A stretch of DNA of 64,000 nt from JBKEAJ01 sp047975005 (lineage in GTDB: Bacteria > Bacteroidota > Bacteroidia > Bacteroidales > Prolixibacteraceae). The stretch covers positions 3,915 through 67,914 of the forward strand of contig JBKECW010000094.1 in the NCBI GenBank assembly GCA_047975005.1, read 5' to 3'. A program made the position numbers and the translations under genes. The notes beneath the pieces are model-generated. The model did not search any database, had not been told where the DNA came from, and was given only the letters and a program-made list of their open reading frames with translations. Numbering within the stretch: position 1 is the stretch's first letter; the number at the start of each line of letters is the position of its first letter. Positions 43,577 through 51,761 of this stretch are shown in pieces.

Positions 43577-44401
43577 TTATATGCTCTGGCTGTAGGCTTC
43601 CAATGCCAATTGTTCTTCTTTTGTATATCCTCCAAGCCTTGATAAAAGCTCGTCAAAATTTATCTCGTGTGCGTCAAATTCTGGCCCGTCAACGCAGGTG
43701 AACAGAGTCTTGCCTCCTACAGTTACTCTGCATGCTCCACACATGCCAGTACCGTCTACCATAATAGAGTTGAGACTCGCCTGTGTCGGAATCTCATATT
43801 TCTTTGTGAGTAGTGCAGTATACTTCATCATTACTCCGGGACCGATTGCTATGCACTCGTTAATCTTTTCTTTCTTGATTACCTCTTCTGCTCCTTCGGT
43901 TATCAAGCCTTTTCTGCCATAGCTGCCGTCATCAGTCATTATTACCACCTCGTCAGACCATTTTCTTATCTCTTCCTCAAGGATAATTAAGTCTTTGCTT
44001 CGTGCTGCCAATACCGACACTACTCTGTTGCCTGCTTCCTTGAACGCTTGCACTATAGGAAGAAGAGGTGCAACGCCAACACCTCCACCACATGCTAAAA
44101 CAGTCCCCACATTTTCTATGTGGGTAGCCTTGCCAAGTGGACCGACAAGGTCTAGAATACTGTCTCCAACTTCTAGCTTAGATAGCTTTTGTGTACTTAC
44201 TCCCATTGTCTGAGACACGAGTCTTATCGTGCCCTTATTGATGTCTGCGCCGGCAATGGTGAGCGGAATGCGTTCGCCTTTCTCATCCACTCTCAATATA
44301 ACAAAATTACCGGGTTTGCGACTCCTTGCAATGCGTGGAGCTTCAACCTCGAAACCTACAACTTTGTCCGAAAAGTGTGTTTTATCTACAATTTTAAACA
44401 T
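43577..44401 (-). CDS. Ferredoxin-NAD(P) reductase-like flavoprotein, NfnA/SudB/PyrK type
   Basis: A 274-residue protein with the ferredoxin-reductase fold. FAD-binding barrel (KPGNFVILRVDEKGERIPLTIAG), NAD-binding part (GGVGVAPLLPIVQAF), and a C-terminal [2Fe-2S] site with cysteines in GTGMCGACRVTVGGKTLFTCVDGP. This is the alpha subunit typical of NfnA or SudB, which pair with the gene downstream. It may balance NADH, NADPH and ferredoxin by electron bifurcation, but sulfide dehydrogenase activity is the alternative. A divergent promoter region separates it from the GlsB-like gene. Confidence 0.9.
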   Translation of the reverse strand: MFKIVDKTHFSDKVVGFEVEAPRIARSRKPGNFVILRVDEKGERIPLTIAGADINKGTIRLVSQTMGVSTQKLSKLEVGDSILDLVGPLGKATHIENVGTVLACGGGVGVAPLLPIVQAFKEAGNRVVSVLAARSKDLIILEEEIRKWSDEVVIMTDDGSYGRKGLITEGAEEVIKKEKINECIAIGPGVMMKYTALLTKKYEIPTQASLNSIMVDGTGMCGACRVTVGGKTLFTCVDGPEFDAHEINFDELLSRLGGYTKEEQLALEAYSQSI

Positions 44402-44421
44402 ATAATCAGCCTATTTTGCTC

Positions 44422-44454
44422 CAAAAATAAGGCTTATTTTTTTTATATGTCAAT
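44422..44454 (-). promoter_or_regulatory. Promoter for the NfnAB-type operon
   Basis: Minus-strand TATTTTTG (44422-44429), a perfect -7 box, with ATTG 21 bases upstream (44451-44454). It is 21 bases from the ATG at 44401 and overlaps the divergent promoter of the next gene. Confidence 0.5.
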
Positions 44455-44462
44455 TTTATTTG

Positions 44463-44470
44463 TACGTTTG
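44463..44470 (+). promoter_or_regulatory. -7 promoter box before GlsB-like gene
   Basis: TACGTTTG, a perfect TAnnTTTG, 24 bases before the ATG at 44495. The -33 part is T-rich without an exact TTTG. Confidence 0.5.
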
Positions 44471-44494
44471 TGAAAACTTTTAATTTGTATAGTT

Positions 44495-44752
44495 ATGGAT
44501 ATAGTAAGCATTATCATTACAGTTTTGGTTGGAGCTCTTGCAGGATGGCTTGCAGGAAAGTTTATTAAAGGAGGAGGCTTCGGATTCCTTATTAACGCAA
44601 TTTTAGGTATTGTCGGAGGTTTTGTTGGTAGCTGGTTGTTCGGACTGCTTGGCTTTTGCTCCGGTGGCGGATGGATAAACTACCTTGTTTCTGCCTTTGT
44701 TGGTGCTGCAGTTATTCTTTTTGTAGCATCACTGTTTTCTAAGAAAAAATAA
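44495..44752 (+). CDS. GlsB/YeaQ/YmgE family small membrane protein
   Basis: An 85-residue glycine-rich integral membrane protein with three hydrophobic segments (about 1-20, 28-48 and 60-80) and the family pattern GALAGWLAGKFIKGGGFGFLINAILGIVGGFVGSWLF. The family (transglycosylase-associated, PF04226) is often stress-induced; no enzymatic activity is shown for it. It has its own promoter box and is followed by a hairpin shared with the convergent DUF2851 gene. Confidence 0.9.
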   Translation: MDIVSIIITVLVGALAGWLAGKFIKGGGFGFLINAILGIVGGFVGSWLFGLLGFCSGGGWINYLVSAFVGAAVILFVASLFSKKK

Positions 44753-44754
44753 AA

Positions 44755-44803
44755 AAGGTAATAGCGTGCCGGGAAGATTTATTCTATCCCGGTGCGTTAT
44801 CTT
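44755..44803 (+). terminator. Terminator hairpin between convergent genes
   Basis: Imperfect stem GTAATAGCGTGCCGGGA / TCCCGGTGCGTTATC with a loop of about 12 bases, closing on an A/T-rich flank. It can serve the GlsB-like gene and, in reverse, DUF2851, whose last codons overlap it. Confidence 0.6.
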
Positions 44804-46059
44804 ATAATCTTGCCCCCAAACTGACATTGAAGACATCTGCGGCTCTTACAGTACTTATTCATTAGTTGTATCAAAGACTGACTGTCGAAAGCCGATTTAG
44901 AATTTACTCCGTATCGTGCCCATTCTCTTGTTATGCTATTGCTCTCGGCGGGCAATTCCTCAAGAAATCTCAAAGCTTTTTCTTGTATTTCATCTTTATT
45001 TCGTTCTTTAGAGTAAAAGAATAAAAATGGAATTAATGTATTGATGAGTATATTGCGTCTTGTCAATAAGCCAAGTTTCTTCTTTTTTCTACTGCTCTCT
45101 TTGCCAAAGGAGTAGTGTGTCTCCCAATATGGACTGCTGTCCACGTCAAAAAGCTGCTCTATATCTACTATCGAATCTGCATTAAGAGTGAAAGATATTA
45201 TATTGTCATGCTTGTGTATAAGCTTTGCAAGCTGAGAGATTCTGATTGTAGGAAAACTTGCAGGGCGCATGCGCATAAACTTCCATAGAGACTTGTCCAT
45301 TGGACTTAGATTGTATTTCTGCTTAAGAAATGAGTATTCACTCTTCAGCATAGAGTGATATTCGTCTATCTCATTCTCCTCAAGAAAACCTGCCTGCCCG
45401 AATAGTAGAGCCTCTACCTGAAGAAGATTGTCAAAGTGCTTGTTTATAATATTGTGAGGCAGACTTCTCGACAAAATTACAAATGGGAGGGTGTTGGCTT
45501 TGAGACCAAAACTTGCAAATAGCTGCTGCTGAAGTGTCTGGTGCCAGTCTTTAGAACATTCTGAGTATGTGGAACCGAAATCTGCAGTTTTGTCCTCAAG
45601 CCTCTCTATTGCGAGCCTACTCATAAACAGATTAATCTCAAATGGCTTAAGATAACGGAGAGTCTCGTGGCAAGCAATAGTCTGCTTAGAGCCCTGCAAA
45701 TAGTTGTATTTTTCAATTATGCCTTGTGTGGGAGCGAGCTCTATGCAAGGTACTACTTTATTGTTTGAGATTTTTATTTCTTCATTGTTGTTTAATACTA
45801 CGTGTAGTATAACATTATCATAAGCAGAATCATCACTGTGCTTGTGTCTATTCCAGTCAGACGAGTTGATGTGAATTTCTACATTGCCGGCCCAGATTGT
45901 ATCGCCAATTTTTATGCGGGCATTGAAGAAATCGGGACCGGAGTCAACATTTTTCTGCCCCCTATTGATTATTAATACTGCTTCGCCAGCATGAGTCTTT
46001 AAATCACTGTGTTCAAAAAGTCCATTCTGCCATATATATTGCAACAGTTCCTCTTTCAT
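44797..46059 (-). CDS. DUF2851 family protein
   Basis: A cytoplasmic protein of 420 residues recognised by its start MKEELLQYIWQNGLFEHSDL, the conserved GPDFFNARIKIGDTIWAGNVEIH with HKHSDDSAYDNVILHVV, and the C-terminal Cys-rich end (CKSRRCLQCQFGG). The ENVEIH/HxxD core resembles a nuclease-like or metal-binding centre, but I know of no assigned function. The ATG at 46059 fits the family start; the longer frame to 46128 adds 23 non-conserved residues and would leave almost no room after the promoter at 46133-46163. It is widespread and single-copy in Bacteroidetes. Confidence 0.8.
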   Translation of the reverse strand: MKEELLQYIWQNGLFEHSDLKTHAGEAVLIINRGQKNVDSGPDFFNARIKIGDTIWAGNVEIHINSSDWNRHKHSDDSAYDNVILHVVLNNNEEIKISNNKVVPCIELAPTQGIIEKYNYLQGSKQTIACHETLRYLKPFEINLFMSRLAIERLEDKTADFGSTYSECSKDWHQTLQQQLFASFGLKANTLPFVILSRSLPHNIINKHFDNLLQVEALLFGQAGFLEENEIDEYHSMLKSEYSFLKQKYNLSPMDKSLWKFMRMRPASFPTIRISQLAKLIHKHDNIISFTLNADSIVDIEQLFDVDSSPYWETHYSFGKESSRKKKKLGLLTRRNILINTLIPFLFFYSKERNKDEIQEKALRFLEELPAESNSITREWARYGVNSKSAFDSQSLIQLMNKYCKSRRCLQCQFGGKIIR

Positions 46060-46132
46060 GTCTTTATCTCTTGAACAATCTTTTAGTATCTTAGTTTTAA
46101 GATACCTCGTAAATAGCGTATTTACCAATACA

Positions 46133-46163
46133 CAAAGATAATATTTTTTGTGTAATTGCCAAA
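46133..46163 (-). promoter_or_regulatory. Promoter for DUF2851 gene
   Basis: Minus strand: TTTG (46160-46163), exactly 19 bases, then TATCTTTG (46133-46140), a full consensus match. Predicted start near 46128 leaves a leader of about 70 bases before the ATG at 46059, supporting that start codon. Confidence 0.8.
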
Positions 46164-46260
46164 TGGGGGTAATGCTCAGGCAGAGAGCGTGTTGTATTTT
46201 GTGGACAGGGCGTGAATGTAAGGCGGTGATGATTGAGTAGAGGAAATTAGGGAGGTTTTT

Positions 46261-46291
46261 TTTTATTATTCCGAATAAAAGCGTACTTTTG
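46261..46291 (+). promoter_or_regulatory. Promoter for candidate small RNA
   Basis: TTTT (46261-46264), 19 bases, TACTTTTG (46284-46291), one mismatch from the full consensus. No ORF begins within the following 150 bases. Confidence 0.55.
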
Positions 46292-46296
46292 TAAAA

Positions 46297-46447
46297 GTAA
46301 TTGTTTCAACATCTCATTTTTGGCAAGGATTTTGATTCAAAAACTAAAAACGAAATTTTCATACTATATATAAGTTCATTGGACTCTTTCCCAAAGGTCT
46401 AATGCAAGAGACGGCTCGTTCCCCGCGAAGCCGTCTCTTCCCTTTTT
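46297..46447 (+). ncRNA. Candidate small RNA or leader with intrinsic terminator
   Basis: A promoter at 46261-46291 and an intrinsic terminator at 46406-46447 bound a transcript of about 150 bases with no coding potential. Within it lie a small hairpin TTTTGATTCAAAA (around 46333-46346) and another, TTGGAC / GTCTAA with a 12-base loop (46379-46402), directly before the terminator. It could be a free-standing sRNA or an attenuated leader of radA, which starts 84 bases further on and has a separate -7-like box (TATCTTCG). I do not recognise a known RNA family. Confidence 0.45.
46406..46447 (+). terminator. Strong intrinsic terminator upstream of radA
   Basis: An 11-base perfect stem AAGAGACGGCT / AGCCGTCTCTT with a 12-base loop, followed by CCCTTTTT. 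It lies between divergent genes, where no terminator is needed for either, hence the candidate RNA call. Confidence 0.88.
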
Positions 46448-46530
46448 ATGGAAGAAGATATTAATTTTATTGTATTTAGATGCTTGTTTGTGCTTTTTTG
46501 TTATCTTCGTTATAGTTTATACCTGTATTT

Positions 46531-47898
46531 ATGGCAAAAATAAAAACGCAATATGTCTGTCAATCTTGCGGCGCCTCGTATGGCAAGTGGGTAGGTAAGT
46601 GCTCGGCTTGCAACGAGTGGAATACCATTGTCGAGGAAGTCGTAAATCCGATTAGTAAAAATAAACTCCCTCTGACAAGCTCAGTATCTTCCGATAGTAA
46701 GCCGACAACTTTGAGCAAGGTTACGAGTTCTAAAGTTGATAGAATTGATGTAAACAACGGAGAGTTTAACAGACTGCTTGGTGGTGGACTTGTACCCGGT
46801 TCTTTGGTGCTTATAGGAGGAGAACCAGGAATAGGGAAGTCAACGCTGATCTTGCAAATAGCCCTGTCTGTCAGAAGCCTAAAGGTGCTGTATGTGTCGG
46901 GCGAGGAGTCTTTACAACAAATAAAGATGAGAGCACAAAGGCTGGGGTTGAACAATGATGATTGTTATTTCCTTAGTGAAACATCAATCGAAAATATTGT
47001 TGCTCAGGCACAGAGTCTAGAACCCGATATTCTGATTATTGATTCAATTCAGACGGTCAACACCGAAAGAGTAGAATCTTCGTCAGGCTCGGTGTCGCAA
47101 ATTCGTGAATGTACAAACCAACTTATGCACTATGCCAAGCATACTGCTACATCGGTTTTGCTTATTGGGCATATTAACAAGGACGGAGCTATTGCTGGGC
47201 CAAAGGTGCTGGAGCATATGGTAGATGTGGTGTTTCAGTTTGAAGGCGACACTCTACATTTTTATAGAGTCATGCGCTCGGTGAAAAATAGATTTGGTTC
47301 TACTTCTGAACTCGGCATATACGAAATGAGAGACAAAGGCTTACGCGAAGTGACAAACCCTAGCGAGCTTTTAGTTTCATCAGAGCATACAGGCCTTAGC
47401 GGTACGGCAATATCAGCTTCGGTGGAAGGGGCAAGGTCTTTCCTCATTGAGGTACAGTCTCTAGTCAGTACTGCTGTATATGGTACTCCGCAACGCTCGG
47501 TTACGGGCTTTGATCTGCGAAGACTAAATATGATGCTTGCTGTACTAGAAAAACGTGCCGGATTTAAGCTGGGAAGTAAAGATGTTTTTATAAATCTTGC
47601 AGGAGGAATAAAAATTGCCGACCCGGCCATAGATTTGTCAGTAATTGTGGCAATATTATCATCAAATTTTGATAAAGCTATAAAGTCTACCGACTGCTTT
47701 GCGGGAGAGGTAGGGCTGACAGGAGAGGTCAGACCTGTAAATAGATTAGAACAACGAATTGCCGAAGCTCAAAAATTGGGGATGAGCAGAATATTTGTTC
47801 CTAAGTTTCGCTCAGGATCTGACTTGAAAATAGCCAAGGGCATTGAGGTGGTAGAGATTGCCAACGTAAGCGATTGCTTTAAAAAATTGTTTAGATGA
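46531..47898 (+). CDS. radA: DNA repair protein RadA
   Basis: RecA-like motor (also called Sms) that drives branch migration during recombinational repair. The 455 residues show: a C4 zinc finger (C10, C13, C24, C27), Walker A GEPGIGKST (97-105), Walker B ILIIDSIQTV, the RadA-specific KNRFG motif (252-256), and a C-terminal Lon-protease-like domain. All features are intact. mqnD starts within its stop codon, so the two are co-translated, although they have no obvious shared role. Confidence 0.97.
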   Translation: MAKIKTQYVCQSCGASYGKWVGKCSACNEWNTIVEEVVNPISKNKLPLTSSVSSDSKPTTLSKVTSSKVDRIDVNNGEFNRLLGGGLVPGSLVLIGGEPGIGKSTLILQIALSVRSLKVLYVSGEESLQQIKMRAQRLGLNNDDCYFLSETSIENIVAQAQSLEPDILIIDSIQTVNTERVESSSGSVSQIRECTNQLMHYAKHTATSVLLIGHINKDGAIAGPKVLEHMVDVVFQFEGDTLHFYRVMRSVKNRFGSTSELGIYEMRDKGLREVTNPSELLVSSEHTGLSGTAISASVEGARSFLIEVQSLVSTAVYGTPQRSVTGFDLRRLNMMLAVLEKRAGFKLGSKDVFINLAGGIKIADPAIDLSVIVAILSSNFDKAIKSTDCFAGEVGLTGEVRPVNRLEQRIAEAQKLGMSRIFVPKFRSGSDLKIAKGIEVVEIANVSDCFKKLFR

Positions 47899-48731
47899 TG
47901 AAACTCAAATTTGGACTTTCTCCTTGTCCTAACGATACTTTTATTTTTCATGCTCTAATCTATAAATTAATAGATTGGAAGGGTCTGGACTTTGAATTTA
48001 TTATTGCAGATGTGGAGGAACTTAATAAACGTGCGGAGGCAGGAGAACTCGATATAACTAAAATTAGTTATGCAGCATACTCTAATCTTATAGATAAATA
48101 TATAGTGCTTAACTCCGGGAGCGCTCTCGGATATGCTAATGGCCCATTGGTAGTCAGCAAAAGAAAGATTTTTGTAGACGAGCTATACGATGCGAGAATT
48201 GCTACTCCGGGCTTTGGTACCACCGCCAATGCTTTGTTCAAAATGCTTGCTCCCGACGCAAAGAACCTGTCGGAATATTTGTTCTCCGACATTGAAGATG
48301 CGATTCTGTCCGATGAGGTAGATGCAGGCATATTGATACACGAAAATAGATTTACCTATAAACAAAAAGGTCTGAAACTGGTTCAGGATTTAGGAGCGTT
48401 TTGGGAGCAGAAAACTAAGATGCCTATACCGCTGGGAGGAATAATTGCTCGTCGAGATATTGGAGAAGATGTACTTTCTGCTGTTGATAAAATAGTGTCA
48501 GATAGCGTTTGGTATGCCAAGAAAAATCCATTGGCAGCAGTGCCTTTTATGAAAAAAAAGGCTCAAACAATAGACGATGATGTTATGCAGCAACATCTGG
48601 AATTGTTTGTAAATGACCAAACCCTGTGTCTTAATGATGAGGGCAGAGAGGCAATAAAGCATTTTTGTGAGGAGCTCCGAAAGGATGACGAATTGCCAAC
48701 TGAGGAGATGCTTAATCGTTTATTCGTTTAG
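47898..48731 (+). CDS. mqnD: 1,4-dihydroxy-6-naphthoate synthase, futalosine pathway
   Basis: Enzyme of menaquinone synthesis through futalosine, converting cyclic de-hypoxanthine futalosine to 1,4-dihydroxy-6-naphthoate. It has the periplasmic-binding-like fold of the MqnA/MqnD family; the start KFGLSPCPNDTFIFHALI is diagnostic of MqnD rather than MqnA. Further landmarks are TPGFGTTANALF and ILIHENRFTY. The length of 278 fits. Two tandem ATGs (47895 and 47898) overlap the radA stop; either could be used. No other mqn gene is in the window. Confidence 0.93.
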   Translation: MKLKFGLSPCPNDTFIFHALIYKLIDWKGLDFEFIIADVEELNKRAEAGELDITKISYAAYSNLIDKYIVLNSGSALGYANGPLVVSKRKIFVDELYDARIATPGFGTTANALFKMLAPDAKNLSEYLFSDIEDAILSDEVDAGILIHENRFTYKQKGLKLVQDLGAFWEQKTKMPIPLGGIIARRDIGEDVLSAVDKIVSDSVWYAKKNPLAAVPFMKKKAQTIDDDVMQQHLELFVNDQTLCLNDEGREAIKHFCEELRKDDELPTEEMLNRLFV

Positions 48732-48744
48732 GACTTGAGAAAAG

Positions 48745-48776
48745 TGCTATATGCTATAAGTACATAGCCGATGATA
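48745..48776 (+). repeat. Related intergenic repeat segment, third copy
   Basis: GCTATAAGTACATAGCCGATGATAATGTGGTGATG-like sequence aligns with part of the repeat at 52248-52290 (GCTATAAGCGAACAGCCGATGAT). It is shorter and more degenerate than the two longer copies. Confidence 0.35.
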
Positions 48777-48825
48777 ATGTGGTGATGTGATAATTAGATG
48801 ATGGCTTAACCGACCACTGACCACC

Positions 48826-48860
48826 GCTGTCATTGCACCGCCGACGCTTGCAATGATGAC
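48826..48860. repeat. Truncated GTCATTGC...GCAATGAC palindrome
   Basis: GCTGTCATTGCACCG and ACGCTTGCAATGATGAC carry the two ends of the palindromic repeat seen at 33584-33660, with the middle missing. A CACCCCGAAAGGGCGG hairpin piece (48869-48883) follows. Confidence 0.5.
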
Positions 48861-48936
48861 AAAGATGCACCCCGAAAGGGCGGACTATAAACAGCAAAAG
48901 CATAAAACTTATAGCTTATTGCAAAAATAAAAATAT

Positions 48937-49215
48937 ATGAATGTAATACATGATGCCGAAAAAGGAATATTCTGTACTACGGTAAATGAATATCTTGCCG
49001 AAGTAAAATACAAAAGAGAGAATAATAAGTATTATTTTTATCATACCTTTGTACCTAAGGAAATAGAGGGCATGGGAGTAGCCAAAGAACTAGTGTCTTA
49101 TGCCATCAGTTTTTGTATTGAGCAAGCCTATACTGTTGTGGCAATTTGCCCATATATAGTAATGCTTGTTCGTAGAAATGTCGAATGGAGAGAGATTGTA
49201 GAAGTCTGGGATTAA
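48937..49215 (+). CDS. Small GNAT-like acetyltransferase (YidJ-type)
   Basis: A 92-residue protein of the short GCN5-related family (PF14542 type), lacking the N-terminal half of full GNATs. It has the core LAEVKYKRENNKYYFYHTFVPKEIEGMGVAKELVSYAI, where EGMGVAKEL corresponds to the acetyl-CoA pyrophosphate loop, and the closing ICPYIVMLVRRN that is typical (CPYV...) of the group. The substrate is unknown. It ends 15 bases before the LysE-family gene on the same strand. Confidence 0.85.
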   Translation: MNVIHDAEKGIFCTTVNEYLAEVKYKRENNKYYFYHTFVPKEIEGMGVAKELVSYAISFCIEQAYTVVAICPYIVMLVRRNVEWREIVEVWD

Positions 49216-49230
49216 ATGAATTAGAGTAGG

Positions 49231-49878
49231 ATGGATATATCTATTGCAAAATATTTTCTCGATGGCCTGCTAATTGGCTTGTTGGCATCTGTACCTGTGG
49301 GACCCTTAGCTATTTTAGTTATTCAACGCACTGTGAACAAGAATTTCAATTCGGGCTTTATTTCGGGCTTGGGAGTCGCTTTTGGAGACTTGTTTTATGC
49401 TATTATTGCGGGATATTCGTTTTCGTACATACATTCTATGATTAAAAGATATGACATCTTTATACACTCACTTGGTATTATGGTATTGATCTGTTTAGGG
49501 ATTTTTATTTATAGAAAAAATCCGGTCAAAGAAATACGACAACGACGAAACAAAAAGGCGGGTTATTTTGGTGATTTTGCATCATCGTTTCTTCTTACTA
49601 TCTCAAATCCATTGCTGGTGTTCATCTTTCTTGCTTTGTTTACAGGCTTTGGCATAACCCTTAATTTAAGTCAGCACTATATAAACTTGGCCCTCTTTGG
49701 TGGGATTATATCAGGATGTATTGTTTGGTGGGCATCATTGGCAGGCGTAATTAATATTTTTAGACACCGATTCACCCTGCGCATTTTGTGGTGGTTCAAT
49801 AAGGTGGCAGGGGTTATTATAATATTGGTAGCAGTATATTACGTCGTTGATATGTTGATAAAGTATGTGCTTGTTTAA
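49231..49878 (+). CDS. LysE-family amino-acid exporter
   Basis: Inner-membrane protein of 215 residues with about six membrane segments. The first helix carries the LysE/RhtB signature GLLIGLLASVPVGPLAILVIQRTV, followed by FISGLGVAFGDLFYAIIAG. Members export lysine, threonine, homoserine or other small molecules; the substrate here is unknown. It is convergent with holA, with only 6 bases between the two stops. Confidence 0.87.
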   Translation: MDISIAKYFLDGLLIGLLASVPVGPLAILVIQRTVNKNFNSGFISGLGVAFGDLFYAIIAGYSFSYIHSMIKRYDIFIHSLGIMVLICLGIFIYRKNPVKEIRQRRNKKAGYFGDFASSFLLTISNPLLVFIFLALFTGFGITLNLSQHYINLALFGGIISGCIVWWASLAGVINIFRHRFTLRILWWFNKVAGVIIILVAVYYVVDMLIKYVLV

Positions 49879-49884
49879 TCTGCT

Positions 49885-50895
49885 TTAATGTAGTATCTTG
49901 TAAATCATCTCTTTCTGCAACTCTCCTGCGTCTGCAGACACGTTGTTTACTCCTTTTGATCTCATATCGTATTCCCGAAGTAAGGATATTATATTCACTA
50001 ACTTAGAAGGATGATGTTTTCTGGCACTTTCTATATATTTCTTGCAGATGAAATCGTTGCCAATGCCAATTTCTTTCCGTACATTAATTATAGATTTGTC
50101 CTGCATAAGGCTGATTTGTAACAACTTCTTGTAGTAGCCGAAAAGGGTGGAAATCGTTACTGTTATAGGATTAGATGATTGGTTGTCGGCAAAATATTTT
50201 ACTATCCTATTGGCCTTCAGAACATCCTTTGTACTGAGAGCGTCTTGCAGCTCAAAAACGTTGTAATCCTTACTGATGCCGATATATTCCTGGATGAGAT
50301 CAGGAGTGATGTTTGCCCCCTTCTCAATATTGATATAGAGCTTGGAGAGCTCATTGGTAATCTTCTTGAGGTCTGTCCCTAAATATTCACCCAGTAGCAT
50401 TGAGGTCTGTGAGGTTATGGTATATCCTTGCTCCTTGACGTGGGCTTCTATCCATTTTGAAATCTCGTAGTCTCTTATCTTGGAGCTCTCAAAAAGAACT
50501 CCGTTTTTATCGATTAGTTTTGTCAGCTTTTTTCTTTTGTCCATTGACTTCCCTTTCAGATTGAGCACTAGGATAGTCGATGGATTTGGACTCTCGGCGT
50601 ATTTTGTGAGCTTCTCGAACTGTGTGGCATGTATTTGCTGCGCTTCTTTGATTACGACAACCTGATATTCTGCTCCCATAGGGTAGCGAAGTGCGGTATT
50701 GACAATGTCATTTGCGCTTATGTCCTTGCCGTACAGAATCGTCTGATTAAAAGCTTTCTCGTCTGGGGTAAGAACACTGTCAATAATACAGTTTGTAATT
50801 TTATCTATATAAAAAGGTTCTTCACCCATTAAGAGATAAATAGGTTTGTATTTCCTTGCCTTTATATCCTTAATTATGGATTTGTAGTCAGCCAT
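49885..50895 (-). CDS. holA: DNA polymerase III subunit delta
   Basis: Clamp-loader subunit that opens the sliding clamp. The 336-residue protein matches HolA in layout: N-terminal YKPIYLLMGEEPFYIDKITN (AAA+-like fold without a working Walker A), the middle VVVIKEAQQI and YAESPNPSTILVLNLKGK, and the C-terminal helical collar domain. It starts 3 bases after amn and is in the same operon. Confidence 0.92.
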   Translation of the reverse strand: MADYKSIIKDIKARKYKPIYLLMGEEPFYIDKITNCIIDSVLTPDEKAFNQTILYGKDISANDIVNTALRYPMGAEYQVVVIKEAQQIHATQFEKLTKYAESPNPSTILVLNLKGKSMDKRKKLTKLIDKNGVLFESSKIRDYEISKWIEAHVKEQGYTITSQTSMLLGEYLGTDLKKITNELSKLYINIEKGANITPDLIQEYIGISKDYNVFELQDALSTKDVLKANRIVKYFADNQSSNPITVTISTLFGYYKKLLQISLMQDKSIINVRKEIGIGNDFICKKYIESARKHHPSKLVNIISLLREYDMRSKGVNNVSADAGELQKEMIYKILH

Positions 50896-50898
50896 GAA

Positions 50899-51669
50899 TT
50901 AAAATCTTAGGTGCCTTACCGAACGTTTCTTGTCCTTAATCTCAATAAGAGATTTAATCCCTATGTCTAAGTGATTTTGCACAAAATTCTGCGTTACAAA
51001 AGTATCACTCTTGTCGGTTTTTACTCCACTTGATATCATGGGCTGATCAGACACGAGCAATAGCGCTCCCGTAGGGATTTGATTATAGAAACCTACTACA
51101 AAAAGGGTCGCTGTTTCCATGTCTATTCCCAAGGCCTTTGTCGACTTAAGATAGTCTTTAAAACTATCGTCGTGTTCCCATACTCTTTTATTGGTAGTGT
51201 ACACAGTGCCTGTCCAGTAATCAGACTCGCAATCTCTTATCGTAGATGATATAGCTCTTTGTAGATTAAATGCGGGCAGGGCGGGTATCTCAGGGGGAAA
51301 ATAGTCGTTAGAGGTTCCCTCGCCTCTTATTGCAGCAAGAGGAAGAATGAAATCACCTAGGTTATTCTTTGGGCGCAATGCCCCGCATTTCCCTAAAAAT
51401 AAAACAGCTTTTGGATTTATAACACTTAACAAATCCATTATTGTGGCAGCATTGGGACTGCCCATGCCGAAATTTATTATAGTAATACCTTCGGCACTGG
51501 CACTAGGCATATTTTTGTCTTCGCCTATCACTTCTACGCCAAAACGTTCGGCAAACATCTCCACATAATTCTGAAAGTTTGTTAGTAATATATGTTTGCC
51601 AAAATCGCCCAACTCTCTTCCGGTATATCGTGGAAGCCAGTTGGCAACTATCTCTTCGCGTGTTTTCAT
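50899..51669 (-). CDS. amn: AMP nucleosidase-type nucleoside phosphorylase-fold protein
   Basis: A 256-residue member of the purine nucleoside phosphorylase superfamily with FGMGSPNAATIMDLL, FLGKCGALRPKNNLGDFI and the conserved ALGIDMETATLFVVGF, whose Glu binds the ribose. In Bacteroidetes this short form is annotated as AMP nucleosidase (AMP to adenine and ribose 5-phosphate), without the N-terminal domain of E. coli Amn (484 residues). A futalosine or other nucleosidase role is not excluded, given mqnD 3 kb away. It heads an amn-holA operon. Confidence 0.78.
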   Translation of the reverse strand: MKTREEIVANWLPRYTGRELGDFGKHILLTNFQNYVEMFAERFGVEVIGEDKNMPSASAEGITIINFGMGSPNAATIMDLLSVINPKAVLFLGKCGALRPKNNLGDFILPLAAIRGEGTSNDYFPPEIPALPAFNLQRAISSTIRDCESDYWTGTVYTTNKRVWEHDDSFKDYLKSTKALGIDMETATLFVVGFYNQIPTGALLLVSDQPMISSGVKTDKSDTFVTQNFVQNHLDIGIKSLIEIKDKKRSVRHLRF

Positions 51670-51730
51670 ATCTTATAATTTTATGACATCGGATAAATGT
51701 CTTATTTTCGCAAAATAATTATTCTTGTAG

Positions 51731-51761
51731 CAAAAGTACAATGTTTTCTATAATGGATAAA
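51731..51761 (-). promoter_or_regulatory. Promoter for amn-holA
   Basis: Minus strand TACTTTTG (51731-51738), with TTTA 19 bases upstream (51758-51761), one mismatch from TTTG. It overlaps the 5' end of the divergent HsdR_N gene, so the two may affect one another. Confidence 0.55.
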
